The position numbers were made by a program, and so were the translations under genes. DNA of 50,644 bases. Source: an uncultured Bacteroidales bacterium. Its GTDB lineage: Bacteria > Bacteroidota > Bacteroidia > Bacteroidales > Bacteroidaceae. The first letter of the stretch is position 1. Every line of letters begins with the position of its first letter. The notes beneath the pieces were generated by a model, which saw only the letters and a program-made list of their open reading frames with translations, made no database searches and was not told where the DNA came from. Where the stretch lies: positions 1-50,644 of the forward strand of contig CADCIO010000019.1 in NCBI GenBank assembly GCA_902801475.1, given 5' to 3'. This document shows, piece by piece, positions 17,044-23,343 of this stretch.

Positions 17044-17811
17044 TTATTTTACAGCCACAGTCTTGCCATTGATGACATAAATGCCAGGCTCAAGACCTTC
17101 GATGCTGTCAGCCACCTTCACGCCTGAAAGGTTGAAGACTTCCACCTTGTCGCTTGTTTGAGCAACCTCCTTGATGGTAGTAACTTCTCCTGCTGCGAGG
17201 TGGTTGGTCTTCAGTTGTGTGAAGTTGCCGCTGGACATCTGCACATAGCAACGAGTGGCATAGAAACCATTCGTGGTCTCATCCACATTCACGAATGCTG
17301 CTTCTTTGTTGTCTCTTGCAAGGATGCCATACAATCCCTGTGCGTCGATTTGTGTGGAAGCACCAGCCATCGTGACGGTTTCGCCAGAACCTTCAGCCGT
17401 AAAGGACACAGATGCTGGGCTATTGACGATAAGTGCATTTTCAACGGTAAATTTGATGCTGGCGCTCTCACCTTGGTAGTAGAGGATGTAAGGAGTGTTG
17501 GCCTGGATGCCTTCTGCCTTGCAGTCCTGGAAGTTGAGGATGAGATTCAGACCGTCGTTCTCAACACCGACGAGCTTCTCCAGCTTGCAGTCACTGCCGA
17601 AAGCATCATTCACTTGCTCCTCCGTCATGGCGAAGGGGAATGCGATGGTGTTCCATTCATTAAAGAGATAGCGACTCACGGAGACCTTCACAGTCTTGCC
17701 GTCATACTTTGAGAGGTCAGTACCTTTGTAAGTGCTCAGTGTCAGAGTCTGCTGAGCTGATGCGCTGATGCAACCAAGTGCAAAAGCAGCCATGAGTAAT
17801 AGTTTCTTCAT
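17044..17811 (-). CDS. Secreted protein with C-terminal sorting-like domain, 255 aa
   Basis: Residues 1-19 form a signal peptide (cleavage likely after ASAQ or ASA). The middle is beta-rich (SVSRYLFNEWNTIAFPFAMTEE, NTPYILYY, VENALIVNSPASVSFTAE) and resembles Prevotella extracellular proteins of unknown function. The last 30 residues (VEVFNLSGVKVADSIEGLEPGIY followed by VINGKTVAVK) look like the C-terminal beta-strand tail found on many Bacteroidetes secreted proteins and related to type IX secretion sorting signals. It is monocistronic, divergent from glnN, and has a strong terminator. Confidence 0.65.
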   Translation of the reverse strand: MKKLLLMAAFALGCISASAQQTLTLSTYKGTDLSKYDGKTVKVSVSRYLFNEWNTIAFPFAMTEEQVNDAFGSDCKLEKLVGVENDGLNLILNFQDCKAEGIQANTPYILYYQGESASIKFTVENALIVNSPASVSFTAEGSGETVTMAGASTQIDAQGLYGILARDNKEAAFVNVDETTNGFYATRCYVQMSSGNFTQLKTNHLAAGEVTTIKEVAQTSDKVEVFNLSGVKVADSIEGLEPGIYVINGKTVAVK

Positions 17812-17875
17812 ACGCTTTTGGTTTTATTTATTATTAATAATGTATATGCCATTTGGTGTTTGTATAAATTCGGCA

Positions 17876-17883
17876 CAAAGATA
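17876..17883 (-). promoter_or_regulatory. Promoter (-7 box) of the 17044 gene
   Basis: The minus strand reads TATCTTTG, 64 nt upstream of the start codon. The position 20 nt further upstream reads ATTG (17907-17904) and coincides with the predicted -33 position of the divergent glnN promoter. Confidence 0.5.
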
Positions 17884-17927
17884 GGGAATAAATCAGTAAT
17901 GAGCAATGTTTTTTGCCGAAAAAGTTA

Positions 17928-17935
17928 TAACTTTG
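17928..17935 (+). promoter_or_regulatory. glnN promoter (-7 box)
   Basis: TAACTTTG followed by C matches TAnnTTTG exactly, 29 nt upstream of the glnN ATG. No good TTTG occurs 19-20 nt upstream (AATG at 17905-17908). Confidence 0.55.
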
Positions 17936-17964
17936 CAGCCAAAATATAAAATTGACATCAAATT

Positions 17965-20154
17965 ATGGCTGCAAGACTTAGATTTAAGGTGGTAGATGAG
18001 GCGTTCAAACGTGCTCCTGTGTATGTGGAGCAACCTGCGGAACGTCCGAGTGAGTATTTCGGCAAGTATGTTTTCGATAGGCAGAAGATGTATAAGTATC
18101 TGCCTTCAGACGTGTATGAAAAGATGTGTGACGTGATTGACAATGGCGCGCCTTTCGACCGTGCGATTGCTGACGCTGTGGCATTGGGCATCAAGAAATG
18201 GGCGATTGAGAATGGTGTCACGCACTATACCCACTGGTTCCAGCCCCTGACGGAAGGTACGGCTCAGAAGCACGACGGCTTTGTGGAGCACGACGGCAAA
18301 GGCGGTATGGTGGAAGAGTTTGAAGGCAAACTCCTTGTGCAGCAAGAGCCTGATGCCAGCTCGTTCCCTTCTGGTGGCATCCGCTCCACTTTTGAGGCGC
18401 GTGGCTACTCGGCATGGGATCCTACATCTCCAGTCTTTATCATTGGCGATACGCTGCTGATTCCGACCATCTTCATTTCCTATACAGGTGAAGCCCTCGA
18501 CTATAAGGTGCCACTCAAGAAAGCGCTCCATGCTGTCGATAAGGCGGCTACGGCGGTGGCACAATACTTCTATCCTGATGTGAAGAAAGTCATTTCCAAT
18601 CTCGGATGGGAACAGGAATATTTCCTCGTGGATGAGTCACTCTTTGCTGCGCGTCCCGACCTTGTGATGACGGGGCGTACGTTGATGGGACATGACTCTG
18701 CCAAGAATCAGCAGATGGACGACCACTACTTCGGTTCTATCCCTGCTCGTGTGGAGGAGTTCATGAAGGACATCGAGATCCAGGCTTTGCAACTGGGCAT
18801 CCCTTGCAAGACGCGTCATAATGAGGTGGCACCTAACCAGTTCGAGTTGGCGCCGATCTTCGAAGAGACCAACCTTGCCGTCGATCATAACATGCTGATG
18901 ATGGCCATCATGAAGCGTGTGGCTCGCAAGCATGGCTTCCGTTGCCTCCTGCACGAGAAACCTTTCAAGGGAGTGAACGGTTCGGGTAAGCACGAGAACT
19001 GGTCATTGGCTACAGATACGGGCGTACTGCTCCATGCGCCAGGCAAGACGGCGATGGACAACCTGCGTTTCGTCACCTTCATTGTCGAGACGTTGAAGGC
19101 GGTCTATGACCATAACGGACTTCTCAAGGCTTCCATCATGAGCGCCACCAACGCGCATCGTCTGGGTGCCAACGAGGCTCCTCCTGCCATCATCTCCTCC
19201 TTCCTCGGCAAGACCGTCACGGATTTGTTGGAACATGTGGAGAAGGCGGATGACGACAACCTCGCCGTGGCTGGCAAGAAGGCGTTCAAGCTCGACCTCC
19301 CATCCATTCCTGAGTTGCTCATCGACAATACCGACCGCAACCGCACCAGTCCGTTTGCTTTCACCGGCAACCGTTTCGAGTTCCGAGCCGTGGGTAGCGA
19401 GGCCAACTGTGCCTCTGCCATGCTCATGCTCAATGCCGCTGTGGCGGAAGCCCTTATGGATTTCAAGACCCGTGTGGATGCGCTGATTGCTCAGGGCGAG
19501 GCGAAGGAGGCTGCCATCCTGAAGGTGGTGCGTGAGGACATCAAACACGTTAAGCCCATCATCTTCAACGGTAATGGATACAGCGACGAATGGAAGGCGG
19601 AGGCAGCCAAGCGTGGTCTCGACTGCGAGACGTCCGCGCCTATCGTCTTCGACAACTACCTGAAGGAAAGCTCCGTCCAGATGTTCGAGAAGACCCACGT
19701 GATGACCCGCTTCGAGCTGGAGGCCCGCAACGAAATCAAGTGGGAGACCTACACGAAGAAGATACAGATCGAGTCGCGCATCTTCGGTGACCTCTGTCTC
19801 AACCACATCATCCCCGTGGTGACGCGCTACCAGTCCGTGCTCATCGACAACGTCCACAAAGTGCGTGACATCTTCCCAGCCGACAAGACCCAGAAGATTT
19901 CCAAGGAGAACCTCCACCTCATCGAACTGATTTCCGACCACGAAAGCTTCATCGTCGAGAACGTCGAGAAGATGGTCGAGGCTCGCAAGGTGGCTAACCG
20001 CATCGAGTCTGAGCGCGAGAAGGCCATTGCCTATCACGACACCGTGGCACCCCTCCTTGAGGACATCCGCTACCACGTCGACAAGCTCGAGACTATCGTG
20101 GACGATGAGGCATGGCCCCTGCCCAAGTATAGAGAACTTTTGTTCATCAGATAA
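17965..20154 (+). CDS. glnN: Glutamine synthetase type III
   Basis: ATP-dependent ligation of ammonia to glutamate, the main ammonia assimilation route in many anaerobic Bacteroidales. The 729-aa length and the blocks FPSGGIRSTFEARGYSAWDP (about 130-150), HNEVAPNQFELAPIFEE, GVNGSGKHENWS and RNRTSPFAFTGNRFEFR are diagnostic of GSIII, distinct from the 470-aa type I enzyme. It is probably monocistronic with its own promoter. After the TAA the same frame stays open for 43 more codons (see the findings), but family length suggests 20154 is the true end. Confidence 0.95.
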   Translation: MAARLRFKVVDEAFKRAPVYVEQPAERPSEYFGKYVFDRQKMYKYLPSDVYEKMCDVIDNGAPFDRAIADAVALGIKKWAIENGVTHYTHWFQPLTEGTAQKHDGFVEHDGKGGMVEEFEGKLLVQQEPDASSFPSGGIRSTFEARGYSAWDPTSPVFIIGDTLLIPTIFISYTGEALDYKVPLKKALHAVDKAATAVAQYFYPDVKKVISNLGWEQEYFLVDESLFAARPDLVMTGRTLMGHDSAKNQQMDDHYFGSIPARVEEFMKDIEIQALQLGIPCKTRHNEVAPNQFELAPIFEETNLAVDHNMLMMAIMKRVARKHGFRCLLHEKPFKGVNGSGKHENWSLATDTGVLLHAPGKTAMDNLRFVTFIVETLKAVYDHNGLLKASIMSATNAHRLGANEAPPAIISSFLGKTVTDLLEHVEKADDDNLAVAGKKAFKLDLPSIPELLIDNTDRNRTSPFAFTGNRFEFRAVGSEANCASAMLMLNAAVAEALMDFKTRVDALIAQGEAKEAAILKVVREDIKHVKPIIFNGNGYSDEWKAEAAKRGLDCETSAPIVFDNYLKESSVQMFEKTHVMTRFELEARNEIKWETYTKKIQIESRIFGDLCLNHIIPVVTRYQSVLIDNVHKVRDIFPADKTQKISKENLHLIELISDHESFIVENVEKMVEARKVANRIESEREKAIAYHDTVAPLLEDIRYHVDKLETIVDDEAWPLPKYRELLFIR

Positions 20155-20286
20155 TGCGAACAGGAAGTGGAATACGAGGGCTATTCCATCAATGAAAAGG
20201 AGGTGGACGAGGACACTTACAACGAATTCGTCTTGAAGCTGGGCGATACGGTGGAGGTGACGCCCGAATGGATAGCAATAGAATAA
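20155..20286 (+). pseudogene. In-frame post-stop coding-like remnant
   Basis: After the glnN stop codon the same frame reads 43 sense codons (CEQEVEYEGYSINEKEV, then DEDTYNEFVLKLGDTVEVTP, ending EWIAIE) before TAA at 20284. It contains no ATG in frame. The peptide is acidic and looks like the C terminus of a small soluble protein. It may be the decayed end of a lost gene or a former extension of glnN; I cannot name a family. Confidence 0.4.
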
Positions 20287-20307
20287 CAAAAAGGATAATA
20301 ATATAAG

Positions 20308-20340
20308 AAAAACGCATCATGTTTTGTATGGTGCGTTTTT
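20308..20340 (+). terminator. glnN terminator
   Basis: AAAAACGCATCAT pairs with ATGGTGCGTTTTT (one mismatch) around a 7-nt loop, followed by more T. The loop holds the TTTG of the next gene's promoter. Confidence 0.75.
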
Positions 20341-20354
20341 TTGTCGTATCTTTG
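20323..20354 (+). promoter_or_regulatory. Promoter of the phosphoribosyltransferase-like gene
   Basis: TTTG (20323-20326) and TATCTTTG (20347-20354) are spaced by 20 nt. The -33 box lies in the loop of the preceding terminator hairpin, so termination and initiation elements share bases. Confidence 0.65.
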
Positions 20355-20376
20355 CACGCTGAAAAATCAAAACATT

Positions 20377-20955
20377 ATGGGCATTACGTATAACCAAGAA
20401 GAAAAGAAATTCGTGTTTGATTTTCAGCACGATGGCAAAGAGGATATCATCTCTCTGACAGGTGGCGGTTATCAAGTGGAAGCATTCGGCAAGTGTTTCT
20501 ACTATGGTTATGAGTTCACGGAACAGGTGGAAACTTCTGTGCGTAGTGCCTTTATCAAGTACCTGAATTTCACGGATGCTTTGCAAGAGCATCCCGATTT
20601 GACGAACTTCATCAAGGGAGCCGTGGATGATCTCGACAAACAAATCAGTCTCTACAATTACGACCTTGTGGTGATGCCCGAATCATCCAGCAAAGTCAAT
20701 CAGTACATGCTGAGGTACATCTATCGTTTTGCCCAACCATCGCTTCACAAGATGGAAGAATTATTTGCCGACAAAGCAGATGAAGAACTTTGTGCCTCGA
20801 TTCGGAAACAGAACGTGCTCATCATCGACGATGTGACAACCAGCGGTTCCACGCTTAACGAGATTCTCCGAACTCTCCGAATCCTCAACGAAGACAACGA
20901 CATCACCATCTTCAGTCTTATCGGTCGAAAGGATTTGATGGCAGAAGCATTCTAA
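20377..20955 (+). CDS. Phosphoribosyltransferase-domain protein, 192 aa
   Basis: The C-terminal part contains NVLIIDDVTTSGSTLNEILR (about residues 145-164), the PRPP-binding signature of type I phosphoribosyltransferases, followed by a short end (IFSLIGRKDLMAEAF). The N-terminal 100 residues (GITYNQEEKKFVFDF onward) do not match a substrate hood I know; the family is sometimes annotated only as PRTase-like. The substrate is unknown. I chose the ATG at 20377 over an upstream TTG at 20341, which lies inside the promoter. The gene converges on the lipoprotein gene at 20965. Confidence 0.75.
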   Translation: MGITYNQEEKKFVFDFQHDGKEDIISLTGGGYQVEAFGKCFYYGYEFTEQVETSVRSAFIKYLNFTDALQEHPDLTNFIKGAVDDLDKQISLYNYDLVVMPESSSKVNQYMLRYIYRFAQPSLHKMEELFADKADEELCASIRKQNVLIIDDVTTSGSTLNEILRTLRILNEDNDITIFSLIGRKDLMAEAF

Positions 20956-20964
20956 AAAACAGCA

Positions 20965-21960
20965 TCAGCGGACTCTCTTGAAATGATAGGTGATACCAAG
21001 GCTGAGGAAGCCCTCCGTTCCATACCCCAGCTCGGTAAAGAAACGGAAGTTGCGGCGTCCCACCTCGATAGCTATAGGAGAGAACTGAAAGGCTGGAAGC
21101 CATTTCTTCTCATCGAAGAAGCGGTTGTCAGCCTGATTCTTGTATGCACGGAAATAGAGGTGGCGACGCTGTACTCCGATGCCGCCCTTTGAGTAGAGCG
21201 ACACAACGCCCGTTGGTTTCCAATAATATTTGGTCGTTGCCATCAGGTAGGGTGAATGCAGCAGAAGGTTAGCATCTTGTTCTTTCCCGTCAGCACTATT
21301 CTTGGCGTAATGAGTATAGTATCCCACACGCCCCAACTGCAATCCGACCGCCCAATGCTCATCCATGTGATAATAATAGCGCAGTCCCACAGATGCCGCA
21401 CCCATATACATGGTTTGATTTTCGGATTTGTATCCCAACCGTCGCTCAACTACATCTTCCATCTCGTGGAATCGGCTTTTATTCTCGTATGCGGCCACAG
21501 CCATTCCACCGCCAATCTCATGACGATAAAAATTGGCAGGCTTCTTCACTTTCGGAGGGTATTGTACCATGATGCCCGATTGTGTCCTGTTCAGCACACA
21601 CACATCATGGGCAGGCTCATAGATGCTGCCCGTAGCCCAATCTATTCCCATGCCTACTACATCTACGAATGCCAGATTTCCCCAAAAGTAATCATTGGTC
21701 TTTCTTCCTGGATAAACTTGTGCCACCTCCATACTGTCCTTCAACACCTGAATGGGCTCTTTCAAACGTTTTCGCTTCACTTCCACCTGTTGAGGAAGCA
21801 CTACGTCAGCATAAGTTGTCACATTGGTTTGGATGGTCAGTGTGTCAGGCAACTCCCCTTCAAGCAACACGGTCGCTTTTGAACCCGTCACGATGCTGGC
21901 GCAAGAAGTGAATGCCATCGTCACCAGCATTCCCAAAACATTTTTTCCTATATTCTTCAT
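20965..21960 (-). CDS. Outer-membrane lipoprotein with beta-barrel-like C-terminal half
   Basis: The N terminus has a lipobox (AFTSC, Cys20 with this start), followed by ASIVTGSKATVLLEGELPDT, similar to PEGA-like surface-anchored domains. From about residue 150 there is alternating beta structure with aromatic girdles (EIGGGMAVAAYENKSRF, VGLRYYYHMDEHWAVGLQLG, GYGTEGFLSLGITYHFK), typical of outer-membrane beta-barrels. Two other ATG codons lie 3 and 9 nt upstream (21963 and 21969); I prefer 21960 because it gives a conventional signal peptide. Function unknown. The 5' region is a candidate structured RNA. Confidence 0.65.
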   Translation of the reverse strand: MKNIGKNVLGMLVTMAFTSCASIVTGSKATVLLEGELPDTLTIQTNVTTYADVVLPQQVEVKRKRLKEPIQVLKDSMEVAQVYPGRKTNDYFWGNLAFVDVVGMGIDWATGSIYEPAHDVCVLNRTQSGIMVQYPPKVKKPANFYRHEIGGGMAVAAYENKSRFHEMEDVVERRLGYKSENQTMYMGAASVGLRYYYHMDEHWAVGLQLGRVGYYTHYAKNSADGKEQDANLLLHSPYLMATTKYYWKPTGVVSLYSKGGIGVQRRHLYFRAYKNQADNRFFDEKKWLPAFQFSPIAIEVGRRNFRFFTELGYGTEGFLSLGITYHFKRVR

Positions 21961-21979
21961 CATACACATTTTATAATTA

Positions 21980-22150
21980 CACGAAAGAGGCGCAGACTTT
22001 CGCCATACGTCTCACGGCTCACCACAAGCCACATGTAAATATGGGAAATCTGCGCCCTGTGGGTGCAGCGCCAATATTACATGTTTGCTCTTTCTCGTGG
22101 TGGTGATTGTGAGACTATTGAGCAATATGTCTTGCACTCTTTGCTGAATG
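21980..22150 (-). ncRNA. Candidate structured RNA with 6S-like architecture
   Basis: The segment folds as one long interrupted hairpin. Pairs from outside in: 21984-21989 with 22137-22142 and 21992-21997 with 22129-22135; an open internal loop of 11 against 13 nt; GTCTCAC 22009-22015 with 22109-22115; TCACCAC 22019-22025 with 22100-22106; ACATGTAA 22031-22038 with 22077-22084 continuing to about 22045/22071; and a small apical hairpin. A full-consensus promoter lies just upstream on the minus strand. A long bulged helix with a large central loop is the plan of 6S RNA, but a structured 5' UTR of the lipoprotein gene at 21960 is equally possible. No intrinsic terminator follows. Confidence 0.5.
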
Positions 22151-22156
22151 CGGGGA

Positions 22157-22188
22157 CAAAATTACGGAAAAGGATTGGAATAGACAAA
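22157..22188 (-). promoter_or_regulatory. Promoter of the candidate RNA / lipoprotein gene
   Basis: On the minus strand TTTG (22188-22185) and TAATTTTG (22164-22157) are separated by 20 nt, an exact match to the Bacteroidota consensus. Transcription would begin near 22150. Confidence 0.7.
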
Positions 22189-22339
22189 GAAAAAGAGGAA
22201 AAAATAAAAAAGGAGGGGAAAGGGCAGAGGGTTGTTGGCATCAAGGCTTGGGGTTATGCTAGTTAATTTTCTGTTTATCTATGGAAACTTTTTCCTTTTG
22301 CTTTGGATAATTCTTTCATTTACCTAATCTAATTCTTCG

Positions 22340-22423
22340 TTCCAAGTCTTTGAATATATATTCCAAGGTTTGGAACAAATATTCTATGATTTGGAATATA
22401 TATTCAAAGACTTGGAATATAAA
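22340..22423. repeat. Four 21-bp-phased palindromic operator-like repeats
   Basis: Four head-to-tail 21-bp units start at 22340, 22361, 22382 and 22403. Each has a 15-bp dyad of the form TTCCAA-N3-TTGGAA (unit 2 is perfect; the others deviate in one half) followed by a 6-bp A/T linker (TATATA, CAAATA, TATATA, TATAAA). The outermost parts also form a perfect 27-bp inverted repeat (22340-22366 with 22391-22417). The array ends 15 bp before the -33 box of the HU-like gene. The remaining sequence from 22189 to 22339 is A/T-rich, with nothing else recognised. Confidence 0.85.
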
Positions 22424-22438
22424 ATTATTTAGGGATAA

Positions 22439-22470
22439 TTTGGAAATTAGCTGGGGAGATTGTAACTTTG
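22439..22470 (+). promoter_or_regulatory. Promoter of the HU-like gene
   Basis: TTTG (22439-22442) and TAACTTTG (22463-22470) are spaced by 20 nt. The 5' UTR would be about 70 nt and contains a direct repeat of CGGCGT (22474 and 22496). Confidence 0.7.
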
Positions 22471-22547
22471 CAGCGGCGTTAATGAGAAAATTCATCGGCG
22501 TCAGTGATTTAATGCATCAGTAGCAACTATACAAATCATCTTGAACT

Positions 22548-23174
22548 ATGGCAAAGTATATCAAAAAGGAAATGGCTGACATGCGGCAGACGGGTGTGAA
22601 GCAGGTGTGTTATAGGTTGAAGTCGAACGGGACGGTGGATCTGGGCGATCTGGCTCGGCGGATTGCCCGGAGCTCAACGTTTGCGGAGGCGGAGATTAAG
22701 GGTGTGGTGTTGTCGCTCATCGAGGAGGTGGTGGACAGGATGGCGAGTGGGCATAGTGTGCACATCGATGGGTTGGGGACGCTGATGCCGAAGATTGGGC
22801 TGCGCGAGGATGCGGAGCGGGAGGTGCTGGATGGTGAGGGACGGAAGCGGAATGCGCAGAGTCTGCATGTGACGGGTGTGAGTTTCCGGGTGGATAAGGG
22901 GCTGGTGAGGACGTTGGATAGCAAGTGTCGGTTGGAGAAGGGGGCGGTGTCGCGGATTCGGAGGTCGAAGTATACGGAGGAGCAGCGGCTGGAGAAGGCG
23001 AAGGCATTTTTGCGGGAGCATACGGTGATGCGGCTGGGTGATTATTACCGGTTGGTGGGGTTGTCACGGACGGCGGCGTCGTTGGAGCTGCGGAAATGGG
23101 AGAGGGATGTGGCGACGGGGATTACGTCGGAGGGTAGTTATTCTGCAAAGGTGTATGTGTTGAGGAAGAATTGA
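22548..23174 (+). CDS. HU-like DNA-binding protein with C-terminal winged-helix-like extension, 208 aa
   Basis: Residues about 1-125 match the Bacteroidetes HU/HIG type of histone-like proteins (an N-terminal helical pair with TVDLGDLARRIARSSTFAEAEIK, then the SVHIDGLGTLMPKIGLRED strands and VSFRVDKGLVRTL). Residues about 140-208 form a second region (YTEEQRLEKAKAFLREH, LGDYYRLVGLSRTAASLELRKW) that looks like a helix-turn-helix and would give sequence-specific contacts. The coding sequence is richer in G on the sense strand than its neighbours. The phased palindromes just upstream make autoregulation attractive, but this is inference. The gene is monocistronic with a strong terminator. Confidence 0.8.
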   Translation: MAKYIKKEMADMRQTGVKQVCYRLKSNGTVDLGDLARRIARSSTFAEAEIKGVVLSLIEEVVDRMASGHSVHIDGLGTLMPKIGLREDAEREVLDGEGRKRNAQSLHVTGVSFRVDKGLVRTLDSKCRLEKGAVSRIRRSKYTEEQRLEKAKAFLREHTVMRLGDYYRLVGLSRTAASLELRKWERDVATGITSEGSYSAKVYVLRKN

Positions 23175-23209
23175 AGGATTGAAGGATTGAAGAATTGAAG
23201 GATTGAAGT
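23171..23209 (+). repeat. Intergenic GATTGAAG repeat
   Basis: Four tandem copies of a 9-10-bp unit (ATTGAAGG/ATTGAAGA) start immediately at the stop codon of the HU-like gene. Confidence 0.75.
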
Positions 23210-23252
23210 TCTTTTGAAAATGAAAGAATGAGAAGGGAGGGGGAAAAGATAA

Positions 23253-23287
23253 AAAAGGAGCATCCGAGGGGGTCGGGTGCTCCTTTT
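23253..23287. terminator. Bidirectional intrinsic terminator
   Basis: A 15-bp stem (AAAAGGAGCATCCGA with its complement, one T-G pair) and a GGGGG loop, with T-runs in both directions. It separates the HU-like gene from the convergent nifJ. A second inverted repeat (TGTTGGGAGG/CCTCCCAACA, about 23287-23324) lies between it and nifJ. Confidence 0.85.
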
Positions 23288-23343
23288 GTTGGGAGGATGG
23301 TTGGGAGGGGGGACCTCCCAACACATACATTAGATATATCGCA

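Noticed and set aside
20155..20286. Selenocysteine or stop-codon recoding of glnN
   Set aside because: The stop is TAA and not TGA, no SECIS-like hairpin follows, and GSIII proteins usually end at this length.
19003..20289. Long open frame antisense to glnN (about 428 codons)
   Set aside because: Fully antisense to glnN with shadow-type composition; the glnN frame has clear GSIII motifs throughout.
22340..22423. CRISPR array or plasmid-type iterons
   Set aside because: Units are contiguous 21-mers without spacers, and there are no cas or replication genes; the promoter-adjacent position fits operators better.
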